Source of the DNA: a virus
Reading direction: 5' to 3' (one strand)
IMG/VR virus record: IMGVR_UViG_3300046683_000224
Span: 1-20,412 of that record
Length of the DNA stretch: 20,412 bases
Below are positions 15,011 to 20,412 of this stretch, in pieces. Every line of letters begins with the position of its first letter. Position 1 is the first letter of the stretch. The notes under the pieces are model-generated. The model was not told the DNA's origin, searched no databases, and saw only the letters and a list, made by a program, of their open reading frames with translations. Both the position numbers and the translations under genes were made by a program.

Positions 15011-15465
15011 CGGCAGTTCCCAGGTTCATAATTCCCGTTGTTATCTATTCGGTCGAGGGAGAGGCCAGCTGGCGGCTCGCCCATGTCGCGCAGAAAGTTT
15101 TCAAACTCGGCCCATTCCTCGCAAACCTTAATGCCCCGGCCGCCGTAATATTCGTATGCCGCCGTTTCCGGGTTCTGACATCTCTGCTTCATGCCATGCC
15201 ATGTATTGTAAGCCCGCGAGTGCGTGCGCTCCACAGCGTGCCCGTGCCGTAGCCTGGATGAAAGACCAAGTCCGGCGACAACGTCCTTAACGAGACACCC
15301 GCATGACCGAGTGTGGCCGCTACGCAGATGCCCGCCACTAACATTGCGATACGTTCCGCAGTCGCACAAACATAGCCACATCGCTTGCCCATCTGCTGAA
15401 CTCTTTAATCGGGCAACAACCAGAAGCCGGCCAAATCTCTCTTGCTCCAATGGTATCAGACGCAT
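14941..15465 (-). CDS. Homing-type HNH endonuclease between terminase genes
   Basis: The 174-residue protein has an N-terminal zinc-ribbon-like part with cysteines 34, 36, 55 and 57 (LCLCDCGTYRNV, HTRSCGCL), a linker with YNTWHGMKQRCQNPE, then YEYYGGRGIKVCEEW and the nuclease core LSLDRIDNNGNYEPGNCRWA. This is the widespread free-standing phage HNH (AP2/HNH-like) type, which cleaves DNA and spreads its own gene into sites lacking it. It lies 13 bases after small terminase and its last 70 bases overlap large terminase. A basic tail (RRPRRKRERAE) ends it. It is distinct from the terminase-assisting HNH encoded at 15946-16272. Confidence 0.93.
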   Translation of the reverse strand: MRLIPLEQERFGRLLVVARLKSSADGQAMWLCLCDCGTYRNVSGGHLRSGHTRSCGCLVKDVVAGLGLSSRLRHGHAVERTHSRAYNTWHGMKQRCQNPETAAYEYYGGRGIKVCEEWAEFENFLRDMGEPPAGLSLDRIDNNGNYEPGNCRWATVSEQLENRRPRRKRERAET

Positions 15466-15478
15466 CTTGGCGCATGCC

Positions 15479-15877
15479 TCATTGCCACGGCTTGCGGGTA
15501 AGGCTAACGCCAGACCGCTTATTACCGCGATGATTGCTTAATGATTGAGGTGTTATGCGGAGCGAGGTAGCTAGCCTACGGACAGTCTCACTTTCAGCAC
15601 GCTGTTCCTTCAGTAGCAGAAGCAATGTCTCTGTGTCCTCGCTACGTTCAATCAACTCAGCAATCCTGTTACCCATAACAACATGACGACACATCTGGGC
15701 AAGTAACGGCACACTCCCTTGGTCAAACCAATCGGCTGGATGGCCTGACACAATGGCGTGCCATACTTCTACTTGTTCATCCACAAGCTGATGCGGTGGC
15801 TTGATGCGTTCGATAACATCAAGTGCTTGAGGTGTTGTAATCATCAATGATGCTGTAGATGGGCGACCGCGCTTCAT
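15479..15877 (-). CDS. Terminase small subunit, P27-like
   Basis: The 132-residue protein starts at ATG 15877-15875, right after an in-frame TGA. It has the P27-type layout: a GRPSTASL N-terminus, KPPHQLVDEQVEVWHAIVSG, HPADWFDQGSVPLLAQMCRH and a helical region (RIAELIERSEDTETLLLLLK) with an LRITPQSLSNHRGN end. It recognises phage DNA and hands it to the large subunit. The gene is only about half GC, unlike the genes around the island. No ribosome site is seen; the leader instead carries a run of eight C on this strand (15894-15887) about 10 bases ahead of the start. Confidence 0.92.
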   Translation of the reverse strand: MKRGRPSTASLMITTPQALDVIERIKPPHQLVDEQVEVWHAIVSGHPADWFDQGSVPLLAQMCRHVVMGNRIAELIERSEDTETLLLLLKEQRAESETVRRLATSLRITPQSLSNHRGNKRSGVSLTRKPWQ

Positions 15878-15945
15878 TCAGACGGCGGGGGGGGTAGTAA
15901 AAACGTGCCGGGTTCGGCCGAGATAGCGGGCTTGGCCTCGATTTT

Positions 15946-16272
15946 TCATAAACCGTTATGCCAATGGTGGTTTGGATCGAGCGGCACCCCGCGGGCATCG
16001 CAACCGGTGAAACGCGCGTCTCGGGCGCCGTTGCCGCTCATTTTCTCCCGATGCGCCTGGTTGTCGTGCTTGGTGCAGAGTGTGCGGAGGTTGGCGAGGG
16101 TTAGCGCCAGGTCGGGGCGGGTGCGGAGCGATTGGATGTGGTCGACGCGGGCTTGGCCGCGGTGGCTGACGTTGACGCCGCAGATGGTGCAGGCGAAGTG
16201 GTCGCGGATTAGCGCTTGCCGGCGCAGGCGTTTCCAGGCGTCCGACAAGTAGAACCGCTGGTTCGGCGTCAT
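15946..16272 (-). CDS. HNH endonuclease, terminase-associated type
   Basis: The start ATG 16272-16270 overlaps the stop of the membrane-protein gene as ATGA, giving 108 residues; the longer frame to 16389 is a shadow of that gene. Residues show the HNH/zinc-finger layout: FYLSDAWKRLRRQALIRDHF, Cys28 and Cys31 (ACTICG), Asp44-His45 (RVDHIQSLR), Asn61, Cys66 and His69 (LANLRTLCTKHDN). Small HNH proteins of this type next to terminase genes, such as HK97 gp74, help terminase cut or package DNA. It lies directly before small terminase, fitting that job. GC is high, unlike the adjacent terminase island. Confidence 0.92.
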   Translation of the reverse strand: MTPNQRFYLSDAWKRLRRQALIRDHFACTICGVNVSHRGQARVDHIQSLRTRPDLALTLANLRTLCTKHDNQAHREKMSGNGARDARFTGCDARGVPLDPNHHWHNGL

Positions 16273-16427
16273 CGAATGCCCGGCAGGAAAATGAACAATC
16301 CAAGCAACAGTACGGCAACGAAAGCAAAGAACACGTTGCTGCTGGCGAACGGCGCCATTGGTGGCAGCGGCAATATTGTCAGCAGCCACAAAAACATTGT
16401 GACCACAAATAATATTTCTAGCACCAT
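16269..16427 (-). CDS. Hidden 52-residue protein with two membrane helices
   Basis: From ATG 16427-16425 the minus strand encodes 52 residues ending at TGA 16271-16269, which overlaps the HNH start as ATGA. Two hydrophobic stretches are obvious: ILFVVTMFLWLLTILPL (about 5-21) and VFFAFVAVLLLGLFIFLP (about 32-49), joined by PPMAPFASSN; the C-terminus is GIR. This is the shape of a small class II holin-like or other membrane protein. No lysis partner is near, so holin is only one option; a phage-exclusion or membrane-anchoring role is possible. No ribosome site precedes it. It is the first gene after the proposed promoter. Confidence 0.65.
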   Translation of the reverse strand: MVLEILFVVTMFLWLLTILPLPPMAPFASSNVFFAFVAVLLLGLFIFLPGIR

Positions 16428-16499
16428 CTTGGCAACGCCGGTTGGATCATGGCCGGGGCTCGGGCATGGCGGGGTCTAAATCTGGTGGGGGGAGGCCGC

Positions 16500-16513
16500 G
16501 AGAGACAACTCTC
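16500..16513. repeat. Inverted repeat GAGAG-ACAA-CTCTC
   Basis: Five-base arms with a four-base loop lie about 35 bases downstream of the candidate -35 box, in transcription direction, and about 70 bases before the membrane-protein start. It could be an operator or a small leader hairpin. It is too short to be sure. Confidence 0.4.
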
Positions 16514-16548
16514 ACACGTTAACCCTAGCATTTGTAAAAACTTTCGTT

Positions 16549-16554
16549 TGTCAA
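16549..16554 (-). promoter_or_regulatory. Candidate -35 box of late-operon promoter
   Basis: The minus strand carries a perfect TTGACA here, 8 bases after the stop of the upstream gene, in the largest gap of the window. The -10 element is weak: AATGCT at a 16-base spacing, or TGCTAGGGT at a longer one. The gap also has the inverted repeat at 16500-16513. A promoter that depends on an activator would fit these features and the switch from small genes to packaging genes. Confidence 0.45.
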
Positions 16555-16561
16555 GCAGCAA

Positions 16562-16924
16562 TCATGGCTGATACCGGCGGTCGTTGGCGTCCCAGAATCC
16601 ATGCTCGACGCATACCGACCAGACCTCGCGGTATAGCTTCCTTCCAAAATAAGGGGTTCTAAACAACTCAGCGCGCGAGCGCGCAGCAACCTCGGAGAGC
16701 ATCGTCGGCGGCTCATAGTTGAGCCAGTGATATTCCATACAATTCCGCAACCGCGTTTGCAGGTGCTTGGGGCTATTTTTGAATGCGTCATCTACGGATA
16801 GATCCGTTCGTGGAGCTGAAGACTCGCCGCCGAGTTGTTTCCGCAAACGTTTTAGTCCATTCAATGCCTGCTCGACGGTCGCGATCTGTTTGTCGAGACT
16901 AGCGATCATCTTGGCGCCATCCAT
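16562..16924 (-). CDS. Hypothetical protein with N-terminal coiled coil
   Basis: The 120-residue product has a heptad-like N-terminus (DKQIATVEQALNGLKRLRKQ, about 11-30), a disordered serine-rich stretch and a C-terminal helical domain with aromatic residues (LRNCMEYHWLNYEPP, then GRKLYREVWSVCVEHGFWDA). No family is recognised. GGAG lies 8 bases before ATG 16924-16922, which supports this start. It is the last gene before the proposed promoter gap. The AWSVxxEHGFWD-like end could be DNA or protein binding. Its GC is a little lower than its upstream neighbours. Confidence 0.75.
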   Translation of the reverse strand: MDGAKMIASLDKQIATVEQALNGLKRLRKQLGGESSAPRTDLSVDDAFKNSPKHLQTRLRNCMEYHWLNYEPPTMLSEVAARSRAELFRTPYFGRKLYREVWSVCVEHGFWDANDRRYQP

Positions 16925-16927
16925 CCC

Positions 16928-17410
16928 TCACGCTCCAAAATGCCGGCTGAGTTGGCTGAGGGTTGCGAGCAGCACGCCCTTCGCGGTCGTCGGCATGATC
17001 CGCTTGCCGGCCCAGCGTTGCCGCAATGCCCACTCGGCGAGGGTCATTTCGGCGCCGACGATGTGCCAGGCGCACGAGCCGCACAGGTTATCCGTGCCGC
17101 CGAGGGCGTCGAGGGCGGCGCCGATGCGCTGCCGGGCGCGCTCGCTGCTGTGCACGCCGGTCGTCGTCGAGAGCGAGCGCTGGCCCATGTCGCTCGCCTT
17201 CAGCGGGCTGAGGTGGGCGAGGTGGAACAGCTCGGCGAAAAGTTCCCCAGCGCTGCGCTCCCGTCGGCCGATGTCGCCGTGGCGTTCGAGCCGGGCGAGC
17301 AGCCCCTCGGCGCGCCACGGCACGCCGATGAGCCCGGCGGTGTCGGCGAGCTGCGCGGCGTCGCGGCTGATGCGGTCGTGCTGCCGGCGCTGTGGTGACG
17401 GTTCGATCAC
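16928..17410 (-). CDS. Conserved alphaproteobacterial-type protein, possible regulator
   Basis: The 160-residue protein starts with GTG 17410-17408, overlapping the upstream stop as GTGA. Its C-terminal half (RQRIGAALDALGGTDN, CGSCAWHIVGAEMTLAEWAL, then GVLLATLSQLSRHFG) recalls the helical region of DUF6456-like alphaproteobacterial proteins, which end in RLALDRLARHYG-like helices; this is a resemblance from memory, not a search result. The N-terminus contains GLIGVPWRAEGLLARLERHG. No enzymatic motif is visible. Placed just before the switch to late genes, it could act in regulation, but no helix-turn-helix is clear. Confidence 0.75.
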   Translation of the reverse strand: MIEPSPQRRQHDRISRDAAQLADTAGLIGVPWRAEGLLARLERHGDIGRRERSAGELFAELFHLAHLSPLKASDMGQRSLSTTTGVHSSERARQRIGAALDALGGTDNLCGSCAWHIVGAEMTLAEWALRQRWAGKRIMPTTAKGVLLATLSQLSRHFGA

Positions 17411-17685
17411 GGATTGACCGGGGCGTAGGTCGGCCAGGGCCGGTCGCGGTTGACCACCGATGCCGGCCGCGGCCCGGGGAACAGCAGGCGGTGACGCTTC
17501 ACCGGCTCGTCACCCTTTGCGCTGCCGGCGGTGTCGCAGCACGAGGCGATGCCGGTGCCGTTGCACTCGGGACAGGGCTGCGGTGGTGTCGGGTATGTAC
17601 CGGCGGGAGTGTCGCCGAGATTGGTGCCGGCGACCAAGGGGTGGCGAATGGCATAGCCGGTGCCGTGGCAATCGGGGCAGGTCAT
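17407..17685 (-). CDS. Zinc-knuckle mini protein with two CxxCxGTG motifs
   Basis: The 92-residue product carries CPDCHGTGY (Cys3, Cys6) and CPECNGTG (Cys38, Cys41), the DnaJ-type CxxCxGxG zinc motif, plus a CC pair at 49-50. Two such pairs would bind one zinc. DnaJ itself has four motifs in one domain and this protein has no J domain, so it is not a co-chaperone in the normal sense. Start ATG 17685-17683 overlaps the nuclease stop as ATGA. The C-terminus is basic and proline-rich. It may be a small binding partner for DNA or proteins. Confidence 0.8.
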   Translation of the reverse strand: MTCPDCHGTGYAIRHPLVAGTNLGDTPAGTYPTPPQPCPECNGTGIASCCDTAGSAKGDEPVKRHRLLFPGPRPASVVNRDRPWPTYAPVNP

Positions 17686-18119
17686 CGGTGGTGGCTCCGT
17701 AGTGGTATCTGCCAGCGCTCCAGTGCTGCCAGCATCTCATCGAGACTGTGGGCGATGGCGATCTCCATCCCGGCCGCCGCGAGCTTCGGGAAGACGTCCT
17801 CCTGCCCTTCGAGAATGCGGGGACTGCCGCGGCGGGTGCGGACGATGCGGGTCTTCGACAGGCGACCGCCTTCGCGCTTGAGTTCGACACCCCGCAGTCT
17901 GCCATCGTGAAGTACCAGGAGATCCGGCAGACCGCGTTTGATACCGGCGCGGCTGAGGGCTGCCGCTTGCTGTGGTGACAGTTTAGTGGCGCCGATCGCT
18001 GCCGAAAACCAGAAGGCTGGTGGAAGTAACAAACGTTCCAGCGCCGAGCAGCAACTTTCGTGGATGTCCTGCTCGGGTACGAGTTCCGGCACCAAGCGGA
18101 AGGCGGTCGCGAGGTTCAT
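17682..18119 (-). CDS. VRR-NUC domain nuclease
   Basis: The 145-residue protein has the compact VRR-NUC (PD-(D/E)xK) fold: His20 and Glu28 in the first helix (HESCCSALERLLLP), the LSPQQAAALSRAGIKRGLPD segment with Asp66, GVELKREGGRLS with Glu79 and Lys81, and Gln106 in EGQEDVF, followed by AGMEIAIAHSLDEML. This is the standard stand-alone phage type, whose relatives cleave branched or structured DNA, such as Holliday junctions. It may resolve replicated phage DNA before packaging. Start ATG 18119-18117 overlaps the upstream stop as ATGA. Confidence 0.93.
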   Translation of the reverse strand: MNLATAFRLVPELVPEQDIHESCCSALERLLLPPAFWFSAAIGATKLSPQQAAALSRAGIKRGLPDLLVLHDGRLRGVELKREGGRLSKTRIVRTRRGSPRILEGQEDVFPKLAAAGMEIAIAHSLDEMLAALERWQIPLRSHHR

Positions 18120-18337
18120 GCGTCTGCCTCGGCAGCGGCAAACAACGGCAGCGCTTCCCGAGACGCGGCCAGCCGGCGGCGCTGCAATCGGTTGGACTGC
18201 TCGTGGTCGATGACCAGCGCGTCCTGGGTGAGATCACGCAGCAGTGCATCCAACGGCTCGGTGACTAAGCCGCGGCTGTGTGCGAGCTTGGTGACATCGC
18301 GCAGTGCGGCGGTGTAGCCATCGGTCCACTCAGTCAT
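18116..18337 (-). CDS. Small hypothetical protein
   Basis: The 73-residue protein is largely helical (GYTAALRDVTKLAHSRGLVT, LDALLRDLTQDALVIDHEQS) and ends with an alanine-rich tail (LPLFAAAEADA). It overlaps both neighbours as ATGA. No domain is recognised and no membrane or signal segment is seen. Its gene pairs with the VRR-NUC gene by overlap and could be its partner, though overlap is general here. Confidence 0.75.
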   Translation of the reverse strand: MTEWTDGYTAALRDVTKLAHSRGLVTEPLDALLRDLTQDALVIDHEQSNRLQRRRLAASREALPLFAAAEADA

Positions 18338-18582
18338 CGGAACCGCTCCGGGTACAACTCCCGCATGATCGGGTTGGCATGGTAGGCGCGCAGCGCCGTA
18401 TCGTCTGCGTCTTCATACATGCCGATGGTATTTTCGATCGGGCGCTTTATCGCCTCGATCGTCGCAGCACTAGGCTCCCACGGCAGCGCGGCGCGGAGGA
18501 ATCGCAAGCAAACATCTTCGATGTTGCCGCCCGGCGCGATAGCCTTACGGAGCGCGGCGTCGATGATCGGCGTGTCACTCAT
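18334..18582 (-). CDS. Small hypothetical protein
   Basis: I take ATG 18582-18580, giving 82 residues starting MSDTPIIDAALRKAIAPG; the longer frame to 18714 lies inside the upstream HTH gene and reads as noise. The protein is helical and slightly acidic, with FLRAALPWEPSAATIEAIKR and IGMYEDADDTALRAYHANPI. No family is recognised. It overlaps the upstream gene by 8 bases and the downstream one by 4. Confidence 0.72.
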   Translation of the reverse strand: MSDTPIIDAALRKAIAPGGNIEDVCLRFLRAALPWEPSAATIEAIKRPIENTIGMYEDADDTALRAYHANPIMRELYPERFR

Positions 18583-18847
18583 CGGCGGCTCGTTTGACGG
18601 CGGCGCGCATGTCAGGGAGCAGCTTGTTCCAGCGCTGCCGCAGCGCAACCGGATCGCTGGGTGAGGGGTAGCCATGCCCTTCACGACGGCGGCGGCCCTG
18701 GATGCCAAACTCACGCGCCTTGTCGGCCGCTGAGTGGAACGAGACGCCGATCCGCTCGGCGCAGACGGTGAGCCGCACGCCCTGGCCGCGCATCGAACGT
18801 AACGCGGCGATCATCTCGGGCGTCCAGGTCAGGCGCGGTGGCGGCAT
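18575..18847 (-). CDS. GcrA-like helix-turn-helix DNA-binding protein
   Basis: The 90-residue protein (MPPPRLTWTPEMIAALRSMR) has the WT-x-E-M-x-x-L-x-x-x start seen in GcrA-type and related small helix-turn-helix proteins, followed by a clear second helix pair, TVCAERIGVSFHSAADKARE (about 28-47), then FGIQGRRRR. The Trp-Thr start and the AERIGVS turn are typical of alphaproteobacterial GcrA-like domains, though full GcrA is longer. It probably binds DNA and could regulate the phage genes. I chose ATG 18847-18845, which shares a base with the upstream stop (TGATG); a GTG three bases earlier is the alternative. Confidence 0.8.
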   Translation of the reverse strand: MPPPRLTWTPEMIAALRSMRGQGVRLTVCAERIGVSFHSAADKAREFGIQGRRRREGHGYPSPSDPVALRQRWNKLLPDMRAAVKRAADE

Positions 18848-19653
18848 CACACGGCAACCGCATCGGTGCCGTCATGCCGGCGGCGGCGGGTCCATCCGAC
18901 AATACCGGCGAAACCGCGCAGACCTGTTCCCATGATCGCCAGCGAGCCGGGCTCCGGGACATCAGCCGCTGCGGCTTCGATGAAGAACGAGTCCGGGCCA
19001 TCGTTCAAGTTGCTCATGCGCGCCAGGAACAACACCGTGTCACCCACATGGATGTCATTGTTGGTCAGGTTGAAGCCCGACAAAGTGTAATCAGGAAAGC
19101 CCGTACCGTTGTTTTGGTCAGGGACGTTTCCGGTCGCGCCGCCAGTGAAGGACGCGAGGACCGTGTGCGTCGTCAGGTTTAGGAACCAGAAGCTATTCAG
19201 CGTCTGCGGGTTGTTGGCATCGTTGATGTCAATGCCAATGCTGAAGCTCAGGTTGTTTGGGTTGTCGCCGTTCAAAAGCAAGAATGCCAACAGCGGACTG
19301 CCCGCGCCAACTTGGTAACCAGTGGCGAACGTGTCGTCGGCGAGCGTGTTGCGCGCGCCGTTGCCCTGATCGCTGAAGGCGCTGATCGTGGTGAGATTGC
19401 CAGCGTTGCTGTAGTCGTTATACCCGAACCCGGCAGGCTGCTGTGGCTGGTTCGCGCCGCAGATGACACAGGGCGCGTTCTGGGGCTGATTACCGCCCGG
19501 TATGAAGTTGCTAAGCGACAGACTGCCCGAGTTGGTGGTGTTCCACTGCACGCCGCCGAGGGTGACGAACGTGTCGGCCTGTGCCGGTGCCGTGGGCAGG
19601 CCGATCAGCAGGGCGGCGATGGCGGCGGCGGTGACGGTGACTAAACGCTTCAT
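18847..19653 (-). CDS. Secreted PEP-CTERM sorting-domain protein
   Basis: The 268-residue protein starts with a signal peptide (MKRLVTVTAAAIAALLIGLP, cleavage probably after APAQA near residue 27) and a threonine/asparagine/glycine-rich, strand-rich body. It ends in the classic PEP-CTERM signal: VPEPGSLAIMGTGLRGFAGI then VGWTRRRR, with one arginine inside the hydrophobic part. Exosortases cut before or in such signals and place the protein outside the cell. Start ATG 19653-19651 has GGAGG 5 bases before it; an upstream TTG at 19665 is less likely. Ten residues follow the RRRR, longer than usual. GC is near 52-55 percent, lower than its neighbours. No exosortase is in the window. It looks like acquired host cargo. 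Confidence 0.93.
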   Translation of the reverse strand: MKRLVTVTAAAIAALLIGLPTAPAQADTFVTLGGVQWNTTNSGSLSLSNFIPGGNQPQNAPCVICGANQPQQPAGFGYNDYSNAGNLTTISAFSDQGNGARNTLADDTFATGYQVGAGSPLLAFLLLNGDNPNNLSFSIGIDINDANNPQTLNSFWFLNLTTHTVLASFTGGATGNVPDQNNGTGFPDYTLSGFNLTNNDIHVGDTVLFLARMSNLNDGPDSFFIEAAAADVPEPGSLAIMGTGLRGFAGIVGWTRRRRHDGTDAVAV

Positions 19654-19681
19654 GGTGTCCTCCAAAGTGCATTCAGGTGGT

Positions 19682-19852
19682 TCAACGATCTTTGTTCAGC
19701 TCGAATAGAATTTCTTCGACACGCTCCCATGTCGTCGGCGGCTTGTTGGTGTCCGGGTCGGTGAGATTTACGTCCTGCGGTTTCATGCCGGCCTCTCGCA
19801 TCAGTTGGACACGGCGGCGGGCGCGGCGGCGGGCAACGTCATCGCTGATCAT
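19682..19852 (-). CDS. Small basic helical protein
   Basis: I take ATG 19852-19850, which overlaps the upstream gene by 14 bases; the longer frame to 19978 is a shadow. The 56-residue product begins MISDDVARRRARRRVQLMRE and ends in WERVEEILFELNKDR, with the DVNLTDPDTNKPPTT loop between. The arginine cluster (residues 9-14) suggests nucleic-acid binding. It lies just before the PEP-CTERM gene, with 28 bases between. Function is unknown. Confidence 0.68.
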   Translation of the reverse strand: MISDDVARRRARRRVQLMREAGMKPQDVNLTDPDTNKPPTTWERVEEILFELNKDR

Positions 19853-20081
19853 TCGTCGGCTGCCTTGGCCCAGGCGAGAGATCCCTGACCTCGACCGAAC
19901 CATCCACTTGGAGATCAACCGTGAACGCGCCGGGGCCGGGCGGCAAATCGCGAAAAGGATCGCAGGCAGGGCAGTCAACCACCGTAGTGGCTCGACGTGA
20001 TCCCCACGGGACGACCCGATTATTTTTACGATCGATCGCCAGCATTCCGGCGCCCTTACAAGTCTTGCAGCGCATGGGCAT
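19839..20081 (-). CDS. Zinc-knuckle mini protein with CxxCxGxG and CxxC motifs
   Basis: The 80-residue protein has CKTCKGAG (Cys5, Cys8) and DCPAC (Cys37, Cys40), spaced about 30 residues apart as in the 92-residue protein at 17407-17685, and then a proline/glycine-rich end with a short strand (AFTVDLQVDGSVEVRDL). One zinc site is expected. I choose ATG 20081-20079, sharing a base with the upstream stop (TGATG). Function is unknown; zinc-binding adaptor is the safe description. Confidence 0.78.
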   Translation of the reverse strand: MPMRCKTCKGAGMLAIDRKNNRVVPWGSRRATTVVDCPACDPFRDLPPGPGAFTVDLQVDGSVEVRDLSPGPRQPTNDQR

Positions 20082-20407
20082 CACGCGTCGAACAAACGGG
20101 TTTGGATTGCCCGGTATCTATCGAGAAAAACCCGATGCGCGTTTCTAGCCTGTTGCCACTCTGGCCCGTTTTCGGTCCTGTCGGCCGTAAGTTTGCGATG
20201 AAACCACACCGGGACGGGTAATCCATCCTCAATGCCGTTTCTATAAATTCCCTTCATGTGATGTATTTCACAAACGTCCCTGATCGGCTGATCCTGTTCG
20301 TCAACTATCTCGTCTCTACATAGCAGGTCCAATCCGGTCGGGTTTTGCCGCCGCCATTCCTTGCATATTGCTAGTTTTGTTGCGTCGGTGAACTCCATTT
20401 TTGGCAT
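20081..20407 (-). CDS. Possible HNH-like protein
   Basis: The 108-residue product has Cys30 (LDLLCRDEIV), VCEIHHMKGI with Cys46 and His49-His50, PVWFHRKLTADRT with His70, and RNAHRVFLDRYR with His91. The EIHHM then WFHRKLTADR spacing recalls the DHI and final-His parts of HNH nucleases, but no standard pair of CxxC motifs is present, so the assignment is weak. Start ATG 20407-20405 is at the window edge; a second ATG at 20398 is possible, and an upstream gene may continue outside. Confidence 0.55.
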   Translation of the reverse strand: MPKMEFTDATKLAICKEWRRQNPTGLDLLCRDEIVDEQDQPIRDVCEIHHMKGIYRNGIEDGLPVPVWFHRKLTADRTENGPEWQQARNAHRVFLDRYRAIQTRLFDA

Positions 20408-20412
20408 ACGCA

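Larger units (their letters stand above)
14161..15900. other. Lower-GC island across terS, homing gene and 5' half of terL
   Basis: By direct count GC is 68 percent at 14041-14160 and 48 percent at 14161-14280, staying mostly at 48-58 percent in the sampled stretches up to the small terminase (48 percent at 15601-15660), while the flanking head and tail genes are clearly richer. The left edge falls inside the large terminase gene at its domain boundary. The right edge lies between the small terminase and the upstream GC-rich HNH gene. This looks like a packaging module from a different source joined by recombination. The right edge is approximate. Confidence 0.7.

Noticed and set aside
15878-15945. 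Possible terminator (GCCG-AACC-CGGC then ACGTTTTT on the minus strand)
   Set aside because: The stem is only four base pairs and small terminase follows at once, so termination here would stop expression of the late genes.
1-20412. CRISPR arrays, tRNA genes, insertion sequences, integrase or attachment sites
   Set aside because: I saw no regularly spaced repeats, no cloverleaf sequence, no transposase or integrase frame, and no obvious att-like direct repeat.

Overview
This window is a 20.4 kb stretch of a tailed double-stranded DNA phage or prophage of siphovirus type (HK97-like head genes, tape measure and tail tube, no contractile sheath gene). Every supported gene lies on the minus strand, so biological order runs from high to low coordinates. 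GC is high (roughly 60-68 percent in most genes). The paired tail chaperone genes, the GcrA-like helix-turn-helix protein and the general style of the tail proteins suggest an alphaproteobacterial host, perhaps Hyphomicrobiales; this is inferred from gene style, not from any marker gene. No integrase, repressor, lysis or replication gene is visible, so lifestyle cannot be decided from the window.

Region 1 (about 20407 to 16562) is a run of small, tightly packed genes upstream of the packaging genes: a possible HNH-like protein, two unrelated-looking CxxC zinc-knuckle mini proteins, small basic and acidic proteins, a GcrA-like DNA-binding protein, a VRR-NUC nuclease, an alphaproteobacterial-type conserved protein, and a secreted PEP-CTERM protein that is unexpected in a phage. 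A 130-base gap (16428-16561) with a perfect TTGACA box and a small inverted repeat separates it from the late genes and is the best promoter candidate.

Region 2 (16427 to 11470) holds packaging and head genes: a hidden 52-residue two-helix membrane protein, an HNH nuclease of the kind found beside terminases, small terminase, a separate homing-type HNH gene wedged between the terminase genes, large terminase, and a natural fusion of prohead protease and major capsid protein. A lower-GC island covers small terminase, the homing gene and the ATPase half of large terminase, ending abruptly at the boundary with its nuclease half.

Region 3 (11469 to 8347) holds two Ig-like probable head decoration proteins, two small head-region proteins (one a hidden 50-residue gene), the portal, and a collagen-like fibre gene. 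Three consecutive genes share a short PTQAxAxxxK motif.

Region 4 (8350 to 1) is connector, stopper, terminator, gp10-like protein, tail tube, a chaperone pair that probably uses a ribosomal frameshift, a short tape measure, and tail-tip genes ending in a lectin-like fibre cut by the window edge. Between two tail-tip genes lies a short inverted relic of the hub gene.

Most gene junctions are ATGA, GTGA, TTGA or TGATG overlaps, so translation is probably coupled along the long late transcript.
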